This document shows positions 1-8,759 of a DNA stretch of 64,000 bases, piece by piece. The stretch covers positions 1,240,001-1,304,000 of the forward strand of contig NZ_FNQB01000003.1 of the NCBI RefSeq assembly GCF_900107455.1. Direction: 5' to 3'. The stretch comes from Asanoa ishikariensis. Lineage in GTDB: Bacteria > Actinomycetota > Actinomycetes > Mycobacteriales > Micromonosporaceae. The stretch's first letter is position 1. Each line of letters opens with the position of its first letter. The notes under the pieces were generated by a model. That model saw only the letters and a list, made by a program, of their open reading frames with translations. It was not told the DNA's origin and made no database searches. The position numbers were made by a program, and so were the translations under genes.

Positions 1-1047
1 GTCGTCCGCGCAGGGCCGGTACGCCCGTTCGATGTAGCCGCCGGTCTGCAGGTCCCAGCCCTCACCGACCGCGCCCGGCTGGACGTTCTCCCCCGCCGTC
101 TGCCCATCAACCGAACCCGAGTTGTACGACAACCCGACACTCGGCTGCAGACCACCCGGGACCGGCGGCACGGCCATCGGATACGACCAGGAGAAGTCAC
201 CGGCCGACGTGCCCGCGGTCCACTCGTACGACGACTTGTACGACGTCTTCGAGAAGTCACCGGTGTCCGACGACGGCGCCGCCATCACCGCCAACACCTG
301 CGCACCCGCACTCATCGCGGGATCCGGCGCCGCCTGCTGCGGGCTACCAGAAGCGGGGGCATCAACGGCGGGAGCGTCGACCACCGCGGACACGTGACCG
401 GTCCGGTTGTCCAGCCGCGACGACTCCACCGGCTGCGGGCTCGAACACCCCTCGGCCGCCGGCGTCGTCAACACACAAGCCGGGAACCGGGCCACCATCA
501 ACCGCGAACGCCAGCCACCACCGAACGCACCCGCGAAACCCGACGTGTCCACATCCACGGCCACCGGCCCGGACGACGAGCCGCCGTCCGCCCGCTGCAC
601 CCGGAACAACACACCGTCGAGGGCCGCGGCCTTCGACACCTTCTGGTCAAACACCTCCACCGACGCACGAGCCGGCACCGACGCTGCCGACCGAGCCGCC
701 GCGTCCACCTGCGGCCGACCGACCGACACCACCCCAGATCCCGCCTGCGCAAGACGCCCACGCGCGCCCGCAGCCGGCGCGGCCGGCAGGTCAACCTCCT
801 GCAGCGACGCCGCCGGCCATTTCGGCGAAGAAGGCGTCCACTGCGGCATCGACGACTCCGACACCGCCGCTGGTTTATGCGGCGACGTCGGCACCGACCG
901 CTGCGAGATGTCCGGGCTGGACGTGCCGCCCGGTGGGGCAGCGGCCGCCTCCGGTGCTGCCAACAGCGATGCGATCATCACGGCTGACATCACCGCGGCG
1001 ATGCGTGGGCGTTTCAGAATCACGGCGAAGCTACGGGCCACAGACAT
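1..1047 (-). CDS. Secreted RHS/YD-repeat protein, N-terminal part (runs off left edge)
   Basis: The frame is open for 349 codons from the ATG at 1047 down to base 1, so the rest of the gene lies outside the window. An AGGGAG ribosome site sits about 8 bases upstream. Residues 1-37 form a signal peptide, with a basic start and a hydrophobic core ending LLAAPEAAAA. A Ser/Pro/Ala-rich stretch follows. From about residue 295 the sequence carries GLQPSVGLSYNSGS and GEGWDLQTGGYIERAY, the hallmark entry into the beta-rich SpvB/RHS fold of actinobacterial RHS-repeat secreted proteins. Members of this family are usually very long, and many end in a variable toxin domain. Whether this one does cannot be seen here. 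Class call is firm; toxin function is only a possibility. Confidence 0.8.
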   Translation of the reverse strand, partial: MSVARSFAVILKRPRIAAVMSAVMIASLLAAPEAAAAPPGGTSSPDISQRSVPTSPHKPAAVSESSMPQWTPSSPKWPAASLQEVDLPAAPAAGARGRLAQAGSGVVSVGRPQVDAAARSAASVPARASVEVFDQKVSKAAALDGVLFRVQRADGGSSSGPVAVDVDTSGFAGAFGGGWRSRLMVARFPACVLTTPAAEGCSSPQPVESSRLDNRTGHVSAVVDAPAVDAPASGSPQQAAPDPAMSAGAQVLAVMAAPSSDTGDFSKTSYKSSYEWTAGTSAGDFSWSYPMAVPPVPGGLQPSVGLSYNSGSVDGQTAGENVQPGAVGEGWDLQTGGYIERAYRPCADD

Positions 1048-1343
1048 CAGGCGTCTCCCTGTACCGAGACTGCAGCTCCCCGCGACAGCAACATGCCCGT
1101 CACCACCGTCGACCCAACTGGGTCGTCAGCGGTTGACCAGCGCGCACCCGACGAGAGCCTTGGTGCGCACATGAAACCCCACCTAGCGCGAAGAGCAAGA
1201 CGCGGTGAACCGTCCACCACCCGCCGAGGTGGCCGTCCATGGCTGGGAGCTGGAACTTTGAAGATCGCAAACGGATGGCGTACGGATGGCGCGACCAACG
1301 AGTCACGGCGTCCTCGCGCGGCGCCTCCTGGCGTCCGGTGGGC

Positions 1344-4300
1344 CTAACCGCCGCCAGATTTGCTCGGTCCAAGCGCTGGGCTGCCGCCCTGGTCGAGGTG
1401 CGTGAGTCGGCGGGCCACGTCCTGTTGCTCAGGTGCCTCCTGCTCGAACAGGGTCAACGCCACCTTGAGATGCTGCCGGGCCTGTTCGGGGTCCTCGTCG
1501 ATCAGGCAGATGGCCATGCCGTGGGACGCGCGAGCCCGTTCGCCTTCGTTCCCGATAGCGGCTGCCAACTGCAATGCCTGCTCGAAAGCCTCAATCGCGC
1601 CGGGTTTCCCAAAGGCGATCAGCGTGTACGCCAGGTCGTTGAAAATCTTGGCGGACACGTGCCTAATTCTGGTCGACGTGGACGCCTCCAGGGCCTGGCG
1701 GTGATGTCGTTCGGCTTGGTCGTACATGCCGAGCTCGCGGTAGACGTTTCCGAGGTCGTTCAGGACGTCCACGGCGTCAAAATTCCGTTGTCTCTGGTGA
1801 AGGGCCAGGCAAAGACGCAGAATCCGAAGTGCCGGCGCCGGCTGCCCGGCACGAAGTCGAGTCTCCCCCAGCACAGCGAGCGCGGTGAGGAGTCTACGAA
1901 GGTCGGTCGTCTGACGAGCGAGGAACAACGCGGTTCGGCCCGTACGCAATGCCCTCTCTGATTGGCCCAGCTCCGCATAGGTTTTGCCGAGCATCGATAG
2001 CCAACTCGGAACCATGTCCAGAGTGGAATCACGCGCGATGGCTTCCTCCAGCAAACGCGCTGCGGCCGACATGCGCCCTTGCACCAGATACACTGTTGCC
2101 AGGTTCCCTTGACTCACATAGAAACCACTCCAGTCGCCGATTCCACGGCGAATCTCGAGTGCTTCCCGCAGGTGTCGCTCAGCCAGGCCGAGTTTGCCCA
2201 TGGTGAAGTATCCGGAGGCGAGATAGTTGTGAGCAGCGCTCGCCAAGCTGTCATTGACCAATGCCCTGGCGACCTCCAACGCTATCGTCTGTGTTTCTAC
2301 GATCTCCTCGACCGCGCTGTTGTTGTACAAGTGTCGCCACACCGCCATTGCCAGCTGTCCGCCGCGTTCGTGGCGGCCCAACGCTGGCGCTGAGCGAATC
2401 AAGGTAAGCAGATTGGCCTGCTCTTCAGCGAACCAGCCGGGTCCAGGGTCTGCAGGAGTGAGCTCTCGGCGAAGCGTCGGAGCCGTCTCGAAGTACTGGA
2501 AAACCCCGCTGGACGCCCCACCCGGAGACAGGCTCAAGGCGGACGCGGCCGCGTAGTAGTCATAACAGCCGCCTATCCAGCCGGTTCGAACCTCTGCGGG
2601 ATCGATCGCGTTCGCCAGACTCGCCGCGTAGCTCTTCATCAGATCGTGGAGTCGATAGCGCTCTACGTCGTGCTCGACGAGCAGGTTGGCATCGGCAAGC
2701 TCGTCTAGGTCCTGCTGGGACTGCTCGACGGCGCCGTCTGTCGCGGCGGCGACGGTGTACGCCGTCACGTCATCGACCGGTAGCGCCCCGATCACGCGGA
2801 ACGCGTTTTGCGCGCCAACGGTCAGCTTCTCGTACGAGGTGCTGAAGGCAGCTGTCACCGTGCGGTCTTCAGCAGACAGGTAGGACAGCGCGGACCCGTT
2901 CCGCAACCGCGCCGCCAGATCGGCGAGACTCCAGCTGGTGCGACGGCTCACCCGAGCGCCAGCCAGTCGCAGCGCCAACGGATGGTGACCGCACAGCTCG
3001 ACGATTTGGGCAGCAGCCTCTGGCTCGGCGCCCACACGTCCATGGCCCGCGATTCCGGCCAGCATTTGAATGCCTTCGCTGCCCGTCAGGACCGGAAGCG
3101 ATTCGGACCATGCAGCGGTGGTGTTGGTGAGTCTTCTCCGGCTGGTCACGATCACTAGACTTCCGGGCGCGTCGGGAAGCAACGTTTCGATCTGTTCCGA
3201 GCTTGCGGCGTTGTCGAGTACCACCACACACCGGCGACGCGACAGCTCATCCCTCCACAGCGCCGCCCTTCCTTCCGCCCCAGGTGGCAGGGCGGCGGTG
3301 GGGAACCCAAGCTGGCCCAGCAACATCCGTAGAACGACACTCGTTTTGCGGGCCGATGCTTCGGCATGCCCCTGCAGGTCGATGAAGAGTTGAGCATCCG
3401 GGTAGCGATCCTTGACCAGGCGTGCCGCATGTACGGCCAGCGTAGTTTTGCCGATCCCTGGCATCCCGTCGATCATCCAGACAAGACTCTCGCCGGCGTG
3501 AACCACTTCGTCCACGTGCCTGATTAACCGCTCAACGACACCGTCACGGCCGATGAACCCGTTCGGAGATCGAGGTAACCACGACCTCGGCACCGCCTGA
3601 ACCGCCGACGCCGCGCCGTTGCTCACCGCGGCGCTCGTCTCGGCGGTTTCCGCCAAACCCGGCGGCGTCGCATCGACCGAATCGGAACCCACGAAGACGC
3701 TCCGCTCGGTGTCGATGAACGTCTGCGACGGATCCAAGCCGTGATGGACGCGGAAATACGTCCGGACCCCTCTTGCTACCGCGAGCGCTTCAGTTCGCCG
3801 GCCGGTGCGGTGCAGAGCCAGCATCAGCAGGACAGCCGGACGCTCCCGCTCCGGCTGCGCTGCCACCACCTCGCGCAGCACCGGAATCTGCTCGTCGGCA
3901 TAGCCGACGTTGATCCGAGCCTCGGCCAGCCGCTCGATCGCGTCCAGCCGCTGCTCCTCCAGAGCCGCCCGAGCCGGCTCAGCGAACGCCGCGGCTACGT
4001 CAGCCAGAGCGGTGCCTTGCCAAAGCGCCACCGCCTCGCTCAGTTTGCGGGAAGCGGCCGCCCAGTTGGTCCGCCCCGCGAAAGCCGTCGCCTCTCCCAC
4101 CAAACGCCGAAACACCTGGTAATCAGTGTGTCCTGCTGCGCTAACCAGCTTGTACCCGCCGGTCGTGGTCACGATGGTCTCGGCCTGGCCCCAGGCCAGG
4201 AGGGCCTTACGGATGGCAGCGACATCATTCTGTATCTGACTGCGCGCGGTCGAGGGCGGCAGCGCGCCCCAGATCGCTTCGATCAACTCGCCGACGGTGA

Positions 4301-4418
4301 CGGCGCGATTCGGCGCGAGCAGGAGGTAGGCCAGCACAGCGCGACGCCGAGGGCGCTCGAGACGAACCCACCCTTGCCCGACGCGGATCTCGAGCGTGCC
4401 CAGCACCCGAAAGCGCAT
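1344..4418 (-). CDS. SARP-family regulator with NB-ARC ATPase and TPR domains (AfsR-like)
   Basis: This 1024-aa protein has an OmpR-type winged-helix DNA-binding domain (about residues 1-95), a BTAD helical domain (about 100-245), a STAND/NB-ARC ATPase with Walker A GMPGIGKTT near residue 320 and a VVVLDN Walker B, and C-terminal TPR repeats (roughly 650-1000). This is the layout of AfsR, a pathway-level transcription activator. The ATG at 4418 was chosen because GAGGAA lies 6 bases upstream and the protein then begins MRFRVLGTLEIR, the standard SARP start. The frame stays open further upstream, but that extension has no family similarity. The gene is monocistronic, and its target is not evident from the neighbours. 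Confidence 0.9.
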   Translation of the reverse strand: MRFRVLGTLEIRVGQGWVRLERPRRRAVLAYLLLAPNRAVTVGELIEAIWGALPPSTARSQIQNDVAAIRKALLAWGQAETIVTTTGGYKLVSAAGHTDYQVFRRLVGEATAFAGRTNWAAASRKLSEAVALWQGTALADVAAAFAEPARAALEEQRLDAIERLAEARINVGYADEQIPVLREVVAAQPERERPAVLLMLALHRTGRRTEALAVARGVRTYFRVHHGLDPSQTFIDTERSVFVGSDSVDATPPGLAETAETSAAVSNGAASAVQAVPRSWLPRSPNGFIGRDGVVERLIRHVDEVVHAGESLVWMIDGMPGIGKTTLAVHAARLVKDRYPDAQLFIDLQGHAEASARKTSVVLRMLLGQLGFPTAALPPGAEGRAALWRDELSRRRCVVVLDNAASSEQIETLLPDAPGSLVIVTSRRRLTNTTAAWSESLPVLTGSEGIQMLAGIAGHGRVGAEPEAAAQIVELCGHHPLALRLAGARVSRRTSWSLADLAARLRNGSALSYLSAEDRTVTAAFSTSYEKLTVGAQNAFRVIGALPVDDVTAYTVAAATDGAVEQSQQDLDELADANLLVEHDVERYRLHDLMKSYAASLANAIDPAEVRTGWIGGCYDYYAAASALSLSPGGASSGVFQYFETAPTLRRELTPADPGPGWFAEEQANLLTLIRSAPALGRHERGGQLAMAVWRHLYNNSAVEEIVETQTIALEVARALVNDSLASAAHNYLASGYFTMGKLGLAERHLREALEIRRGIGDWSGFYVSQGNLATVYLVQGRMSAAARLLEEAIARDSTLDMVPSWLSMLGKTYAELGQSERALRTGRTALFLARQTTDLRRLLTALAVLGETRLRAGQPAPALRILRLCLALHQRQRNFDAVDVLNDLGNVYRELGMYDQAERHHRQALEASTSTRIRHVSAKIFNDLAYTLIAFGKPGAIEAFEQALQLAAAIGNEGERARASHGMAICLIDEDPEQARQHLKVALTLFEQEAPEQQDVARRLTHLDQGGSPALGPSKSGGG

Positions 4419-4552
4419 CTGTTCCTCACGGGTTGAGTCATGACGTATCGACGAGCGCCGCATGGCGCCCGCCAGCAGGCTAAACGATGGACGTGATGGT
4501 GGCGAAGAGGAGAGCGGCTGCAAGGCCTGGCGGGGGCCGGGTCTGCCAGCCG
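4419..4552. other. Intergenic segment before the GH5 remnant
   Basis: This 134-bp stretch separates the SARP start from the cellulase fragment. It should hold the SARP promoter. I see no complete gene and no clear palindrome in it. The body of the decayed cellulase gene that should precede the fragment is missing here. Confidence 0.4.
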
Positions 4553-4726
4553 GAGGCGCAAGCCTGGCTGGACTGGATGAGGGCCAACGGCGTTTCGTGG
4601 ACGGCGTGGAAACTGTCGACCGGCACTGACTCCACCAACCTGCTGGCCGCCGGAACACCGGTCAGCGGCGGCTGGAACGCCTACCTGCACGGCCATGCAC
4701 CGATCGTCGTCGCCGGCATGAGGTAA
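4553..4726 (+). pseudogene. GH5 cellulase C-terminal remnant
   Basis: About 57 codons read EAQAWLDWMRANGVSWTAW, then STGTDSTNLL, and end GGWNAYLHGHAPIVVAGMR before a TAA stop. This matches the last strand-helix units of bacterial family 5 endoglucanases, where a W-x-D-W-M...G-I-S-W-T-A-W-K block and a C-terminal LHGH...V motif are typical. The catalytic Glu residues and about 250 upstream residues are absent, so the product cannot be an enzyme. A good terminator hairpin follows directly, as expected for the true 3' end of a former gene. Family assignment is by eye from the motif order. Confidence 0.6.
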
Positions 4727-4733
4727 CGGCGAC

Positions 4734-4769
4734 CCTTCCGGGCCGCGGCGACAGTCACGGCCCGGAAGG
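4734..4769 (+). terminator. Terminator hairpin after the GH5 remnant
   Basis: The arms CCTTCCGGGCCG (4734-4745) and CGGCCCGGAAGG (4758-4769) are perfect complements of 12 bp with a 12-base loop. The hairpin starts 8 bases after the fragment's stop codon, which suggests it once ended the cellulase transcript. Confidence 0.7.
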
Positions 4770-4840
4770 AAACGTTTCGCCAGCACGCCTTGGCGGGTAC
4801 GAGGGGCGGCCATCGGTACACCACCCCCAGGGAGAACCCC

Positions 4841-4987
4841 ATGTCGGTCCAGGCATTCCTCTACGTTCTCGCCGTCATCCTGATCGTGCTGGCCGCCCTG
4901 CCCCTGCGGACGCGGGGGTTCTCCCTGGCCCTGCTCGGCGCGGCCTGCGCACTGCTCGCATACGCCTGGCCGGTGATCACCGGCTGA
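4841..4987 (+). CDS. Small two-segment membrane protein (48 aa)
   Basis: The ATG at 4841 follows CAGGGAG by 6 bases. The 48-aa product consists of two hydrophobic helices (about residues 3-20 and 27-46) joined by the basic turn RTRG, so it is probably a hairpin membrane peptide. Upstream in-frame codons (from 4790) lack a ribosome site and would add a polar tail. I recognise no family function; short proteins of this form are common in actinomycetes. The strong codon bias and ribosome site favour a real gene. Confidence 0.55.
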   Translation: MSVQAFLYVLAVILIVLAALPLRTRGFSLALLGAACALLAYAWPVITG

Positions 4988-5191
4988 GCGACCCCGACGT
5001 GCACCCGGCGCGGCGCGGCACAATGATCTCGTGGAGCTGACGACCGCACACTGTTGTGCCGGTTCGTCCCTCCTCACCCGGCAGTGCCGGCGCAGGCGAC
5101 AGGCGTGTGGGCGGCACCAGCGGCAGCATCGACCCCCGGCGAAGACCCGCTGACAGACCCGGCCACCCCCGCTGCGAGCCGAGCAGTGCTC

Positions 5192-5240
5192 TGGAAGTGC
5201 CCCCTTGCCAACGCCTTTGGTTGTGAAGGGGGCACTTCCA
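5192..5240. terminator. Bidirectional terminator, 15-bp perfect stem
   Basis: TGGAAGTGCCCCCTT (5192-5206) pairs with AAGGGGGCACTTCCA (5226-5240) across a 19-base loop. It lies between two convergent genes ending at 4987 and 5253. Because the stem is symmetric, it can serve both transcripts. Confidence 0.75.
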
Positions 5241-5252
5241 AACATCCTCACC

Positions 5253-6542
5253 TCACGTGGCGGGCACGACGACCGGCGCTGCCGCCACAGGTGCCTGGTC
5301 CTGCCCGCTGCGCAGGGCGCGCGCGACCAGCCCGTACCCGATGAGCAGCAGCACCGGCGCGACCAGGCCGGTGACGCGACCGGTGGTCAGCATCAGGAAC
5401 GCGACGACGCCGACGCCGGTGATCACCGGGACGTACCAGCGCACCAGGCCCGCACGGGAAGCCGCGACCGGCACGAGGATCAGCCCGAGCAGGGCGCCGG
5501 CCATTCCCGGTATCGCCACCGCGAGCCCGAACATCGCGTAGCCGTCGGTCCGCGTGGTCACCATCGCCTGCTGGGCGGGGTCGAGTGTCTGCTGCACGCC
5601 GAGCGCCAGGTAGTCGCCGATCATCAGCCCGTTCCAGTGGAGCAGGCCGACGACCGCGATGCCGCCGGCGACGAAGGCGAAGACGCGACCCCGGCCGGTG
5701 ATGCGCCGGACCACCGCGAGCATTCCCGGGATGAACAGGAGCCAGCTCAGGTGCAGGAAGAACGCGCTGGCCTGCGCAAGCTGCGGATCAGTGCTGAACG
5801 GGTCGATCCGGGTCGCGGTGCCGGGCATGGTGGCGACGCCGACCGCGAGGGCGACGGGTGCCGCGACCAGGCACGCTTCGCCGACCTTCTGTTTCCAGGT
5901 GCTCTCCGCGCCGCCGCCGACGGTTCCCCACGCCTTCGCCACGATCACGATGTTCGCGGCGGTCAGCACGGCCGGCCCGGCCAGCGACAACGGCACCGGC
6001 TCGATCGCGAACAGGAAATAGAGCGCGAACCCGGCGAGGGCCGCCCCCGCCGGCCACCACCCGATGACCTTCGCCCGGGCCGCAGCGACCGGCGTGAGCG
6101 CGAAGGCCACGAACCAGCCGACCAGACCCGGCAACTGCCAACCCGCGGACATCCACGTGTACGTCGAGACGCGCTCCTCGAACGCCGTAAAGGTGGCAGG
6201 TTCGACGGTCTCGGCGACCGCGATCGCGGTGACGTCGGTGAGCACCAGACCGGCGAAGGTGACCAGGCCGACCAGCGTCGCGACCCAGGCGATCGCGCCG
6301 AGCACGCGGCCCCGGGCGTGGATCGGGCCGAGCAGGCTCAGGAAGCCGGGGACGAAGAGCACGTACGCCCAGTGCAGGAGCACGGTGTGCCACACGGCAC
6401 CCTCTGGGTCGGCGCCGACGTGTGTCTCCCAGGCCCCCTCCCCGAGGGCCGGGTCGACCGCGGTCGCGACCAGCAGAAGGACCGGCGCGACGGCCAGGCA
6501 CAAGAGTCCGGCCCGGCGCCGCAGGACTGTGGATCCATTCAT
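5253..6542 (-). CDS. Polytopic membrane protein with internal duplication
   Basis: This 429-aa protein starts at the ATG at 6542, preceded by GGGGAGAACGAG. It has about 12 hydrophobic segments in two similar halves. The first half carries HWAYVLFVPGFLSLLGPI and a GRVLGAIAW unit. The second carries HLSWLLFIPGMLAVVRRI and GRVFAFVAG at the matching place, and both halves end in a PVAA(S/A)RA loop. This is an intragenic duplication of a roughly 6-helix unit. No catalytic motif is visible and I do not recognise a transporter family. It is divergent from a two-component system, so it may be a target of that system, which is an inference from position only. Confidence 0.8.
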   Translation of the reverse strand: MNGSTVLRRRAGLLCLAVAPVLLLVATAVDPALGEGAWETHVGADPEGAVWHTVLLHWAYVLFVPGFLSLLGPIHARGRVLGAIAWVATLVGLVTFAGLVLTDVTAIAVAETVEPATFTAFEERVSTYTWMSAGWQLPGLVGWFVAFALTPVAAARAKVIGWWPAGAALAGFALYFLFAIEPVPLSLAGPAVLTAANIVIVAKAWGTVGGGAESTWKQKVGEACLVAAPVALAVGVATMPGTATRIDPFSTDPQLAQASAFFLHLSWLLFIPGMLAVVRRITGRGRVFAFVAGGIAVVGLLHWNGLMIGDYLALGVQQTLDPAQQAMVTTRTDGYAMFGLAVAIPGMAGALLGLILVPVAASRAGLVRWYVPVITGVGVVAFLMLTTGRVTGLVAPVLLLIGYGLVARALRSGQDQAPVAAAPVVVPAT

Positions 6543-6708
6543 CTCGTTCTCCCCTTCCCCCCGGCGACCTGCCGGGGCTCGGGGAACGTATGGCTGCCCG
6601 GCCGCCCCGGTCGTCCTTCCCTGGGCAGACCGGCGTCCGCCGCGTGGGGGATACGCGGTCCGCCGGTGGACGGGCGCTGGCCGACGACGCCGCCCGTACG
6701 CTCGGGCA

Positions 6709-7971
6709 ATGCTCTCTCGGCGGATGATGCGGGTCGACGTCGTCGTGGCTGTCGTGTTCCTGGCAATCGGCTTGGTCGAGGAGCTGACGGCGCCGCACCA
6801 GCTGTCGTGGTGGTGGGCCCGCCTCGCCCTGGCGACACTGCTGGTGCTGGTCCGTCGGGCGGCCCCGCTCGGCACGATGGTCGTTGACGTCGTGGTCCTG
6901 CAGACCCTGCTGATGCCGATGTCGGTCGACAACTACCGGGTGTGGCAGGCGTTCTGCATGTTGATCGGCATGCACACGATCGGCCGCGAGATCATCCTCC
7001 GCGGCCCCGACCGCGATCCCCTCTGGCGGCGCGCCGCCGCCCTGGTCGTGGTCGCCGGCAGCGTGGTCTACCTGGTCCTGCAGGACCTGGCGATGCTGTC
7101 GGACTACTTCGCGACGGTCGGCTACCTCCTCGCCGCGTGGGTGTCGGGTCTGCTCCTGCAGATCCAGGCCCGCCGCATCGCCGAACGCAACGCGGCCGTG
7201 GCCGCCGCCGAGGCTTTGCGCGCCCGTGAGGCCCTGGCCGACGAGCGCGCCCGCATCGCGCGCGAGCTCCACGACATCGTCGCCCACAGCGTGACGGTCA
7301 TGGTCCTGCAGGCAAGCGTCGTACGCCGCCGCCTGTCCGAGTCGCAGGAATCCGAACGCCACCTGCTGTCCTCCGTGGAGGACGCCGGCCGCGAGGCGGT
7401 GACCGAGCTGCGCCGCACGCTCGGCCTGCTCCGCGGCGCGGCGTCGCCGGAGCTGGCGCCCCAGCCCAGCTTGAGCCGCCTGGACGACCTGGTCGACCAG
7501 CTGCGCGCGTCGGGCCTCGCCGTACGCGTGCGCGTCACCGGCACGCCGCTGATGTTGGCGCCGAGCCTCGACCTGTCGGCCTACCGCATCCTGCAGGAGT
7601 CGCTGACCAACGTCCTGAAGCACTCCGGCACCGACCGGGCGGACGTGACCATCTCCTACTCCCCCGACGCGTTGTCCCTCTCGGTCGTAGACCCCGGCGG
7701 CCGCTCTTCGCTGCCGTCCGCCGCCCGCCCACCGGGCGTGGGCGGCGGCCAGATCGCGGGCGCGGGCACGGCAGTCGGCGCGGGTCACGGCATCGTCGGG
7801 TTGCGCGAGCGCGCCGCCATGTTCGGGGGCACTCTTGAGGCCGCGCCACAGTCCGGGGGCGGCTTCCGCGTCACCGCGAACCTCCCGATTCCGACCCGCG
7901 CCGACTACACGCATCCTCCGGAGTGGACCCGCGGGCCGGCGGCGGTCGGGGAAGGGACCGGTGCGCGGTGA
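6709..7971 (+). CDS. NarL-type sensor histidine kinase
   Basis: The 420-aa protein begins with four to five membrane helices (residues 5-150). A HisKA_3 dimerisation domain follows, with the phospho-acceptor His in ARIARELHDIVAHSV near residue 188, then an HATPase_c domain with the N-box LTNVLKHSG and the G-box GHGIVGLRERAAMFGG. This is the DesK/NarX class that phosphorylates a partner LuxR-type regulator. The start ATG at 6709 has no strong ribosome site; ATGs at 6724 or 6727 are alternatives. The stop overlaps the start of the response regulator by 4 bases (GTGA), so the pair is translationally coupled. Confidence 0.92.
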   Translation: MLSRRMMRVDVVVAVVFLAIGLVEELTAPHQLSWWWARLALATLLVLVRRAAPLGTMVVDVVVLQTLLMPMSVDNYRVWQAFCMLIGMHTIGREIILRGPDRDPLWRRAAALVVVAGSVVYLVLQDLAMLSDYFATVGYLLAAWVSGLLLQIQARRIAERNAAVAAAEALRAREALADERARIARELHDIVAHSVTVMVLQASVVRRRLSESQESERHLLSSVEDAGREAVTELRRTLGLLRGAASPELAPQPSLSRLDDLVDQLRASGLAVRVRVTGTPLMLAPSLDLSAYRILQESLTNVLKHSGTDRADVTISYSPDALSLSVVDPGGRSSLPSAARPPGVGGGQIAGAGTAVGAGHGIVGLRERAAMFGGTLEAAPQSGGGFRVTANLPIPTRADYTHPPEWTRGPAAVGEGTGAR

Positions 7972-8630
7972 TCAGGGTGGCCATCGCCGACGACCAGGCG
8001 ATGATCCGAGCCGGGCTGCGGATGGTGCTGGAGACCGAGCCCGACCTCAGCGTCGTAGGCGAGGCCTGCGACGGCGCCGACGCGCTGGCCGTGGTCCAGC
8101 GGACGTCTCCCGATGTCGTCCTGCTCGACATCGCTATGCCACGGATGGACGGCCTCGCCGCAGCTCGGCGCCTGGCCGCGCTGCCCGACCCGCCGCGGGT
8201 CATCGTGTTGACCACGTTCGACAGCGACGAGAACCTCTACGCCGCGCTGCGTGCCGGCGCCAGCGGCTTCCTCCTCAAGGTCTCACCTCCCGAACATCTC
8301 GTCACCGCGATCCGGGTGGTCGCCGCTGGTGCCTCGATCCTCGATCCGGCCGTCACGACCCGGGTGATCGCCGCATTCACCCGCCAGCCCGCCCCGGCGC
8401 CACCGGCCGCGCTCGACCTGCTGACCCCGCGCGAGCTCGAGGTGCTCGGCCTCCTCGGCCGTGGACTGTCCAACGTGGAGATAGCCGCCCGGCTCGGCCT
8501 CGGTGACGCTACGGTAAAGACCCATGTGGCCCGGGTGCTCATGAAGCTCGAGCTCCGAGACCGCGTCCAGGCCATCATCTGGTCGTACGAGAGCGGCGTG
8601 CTCCGCGTCGGCGACGCTGGGCTCCCATGA
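7968..8630 (+). CDS. LuxR/NarL-family response regulator
   Basis: The 220-aa protein starts with GTG at 7968, overlapping the kinase stop. The receiver domain (1-120) has the acidic DD pair at its start (VAIADDQAM), the phospho-acceptor Asp near residue 54 in VVLLDIAMP, and the Thr/Lys positions in VLTTF and LLK. The C-terminal LuxR helix-turn-helix reads LTPRELEVLGLLGRGLSNVEIA. It is the output partner of the upstream kinase. The nearest plausible target is the divergent membrane protein gene at 5253-6542. Confidence 0.95.
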   Translation: MIRVAIADDQAMIRAGLRMVLETEPDLSVVGEACDGADALAVVQRTSPDVVLLDIAMPRMDGLAAARRLAALPDPPRVIVLTTFDSDENLYAALRAGASGFLLKVSPPEHLVTAIRVVAAGASILDPAVTTRVIAAFTRQPAPAPPAALDLLTPRELEVLGLLGRGLSNVEIAARLGLGDATVKTHVARVLMKLELRDRVQAIIWSYESGVLRVGDAGLP

Positions 8631-8696
8631 TCGCTCGCAGCTGACAGGTATCCCGTACCGCGTAAGCTCGTAAACCAGCTCCGTTCATGCGGCGGA

Positions 8697-8727
8697 GCCG
8701 CGAGGACCGCTGGCGGGTCCTCGCGGC
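8697..8727. terminator. Bidirectional terminator between convergent genes
   Basis: GCCGCGAGGACC (8697-8708) and GGTCCTCGCGGC (8716-8727) form a perfect 12-bp stem with a 7-base loop, between the response regulator (ends 8630) and the secreted protein gene (ends 8760). Confidence 0.75.
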
Positions 8728-8759
8728 GTTCGATGTATCTCGGTGCCGCGTGAGAGGTC

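Noticed and set aside
5205-6887. Plus-strand open frame of 560 codons
   Set aside because: It is antisense to the membrane protein gene, made of Arg/Asp/Gly-rich low-complexity sequence, and has no family features.
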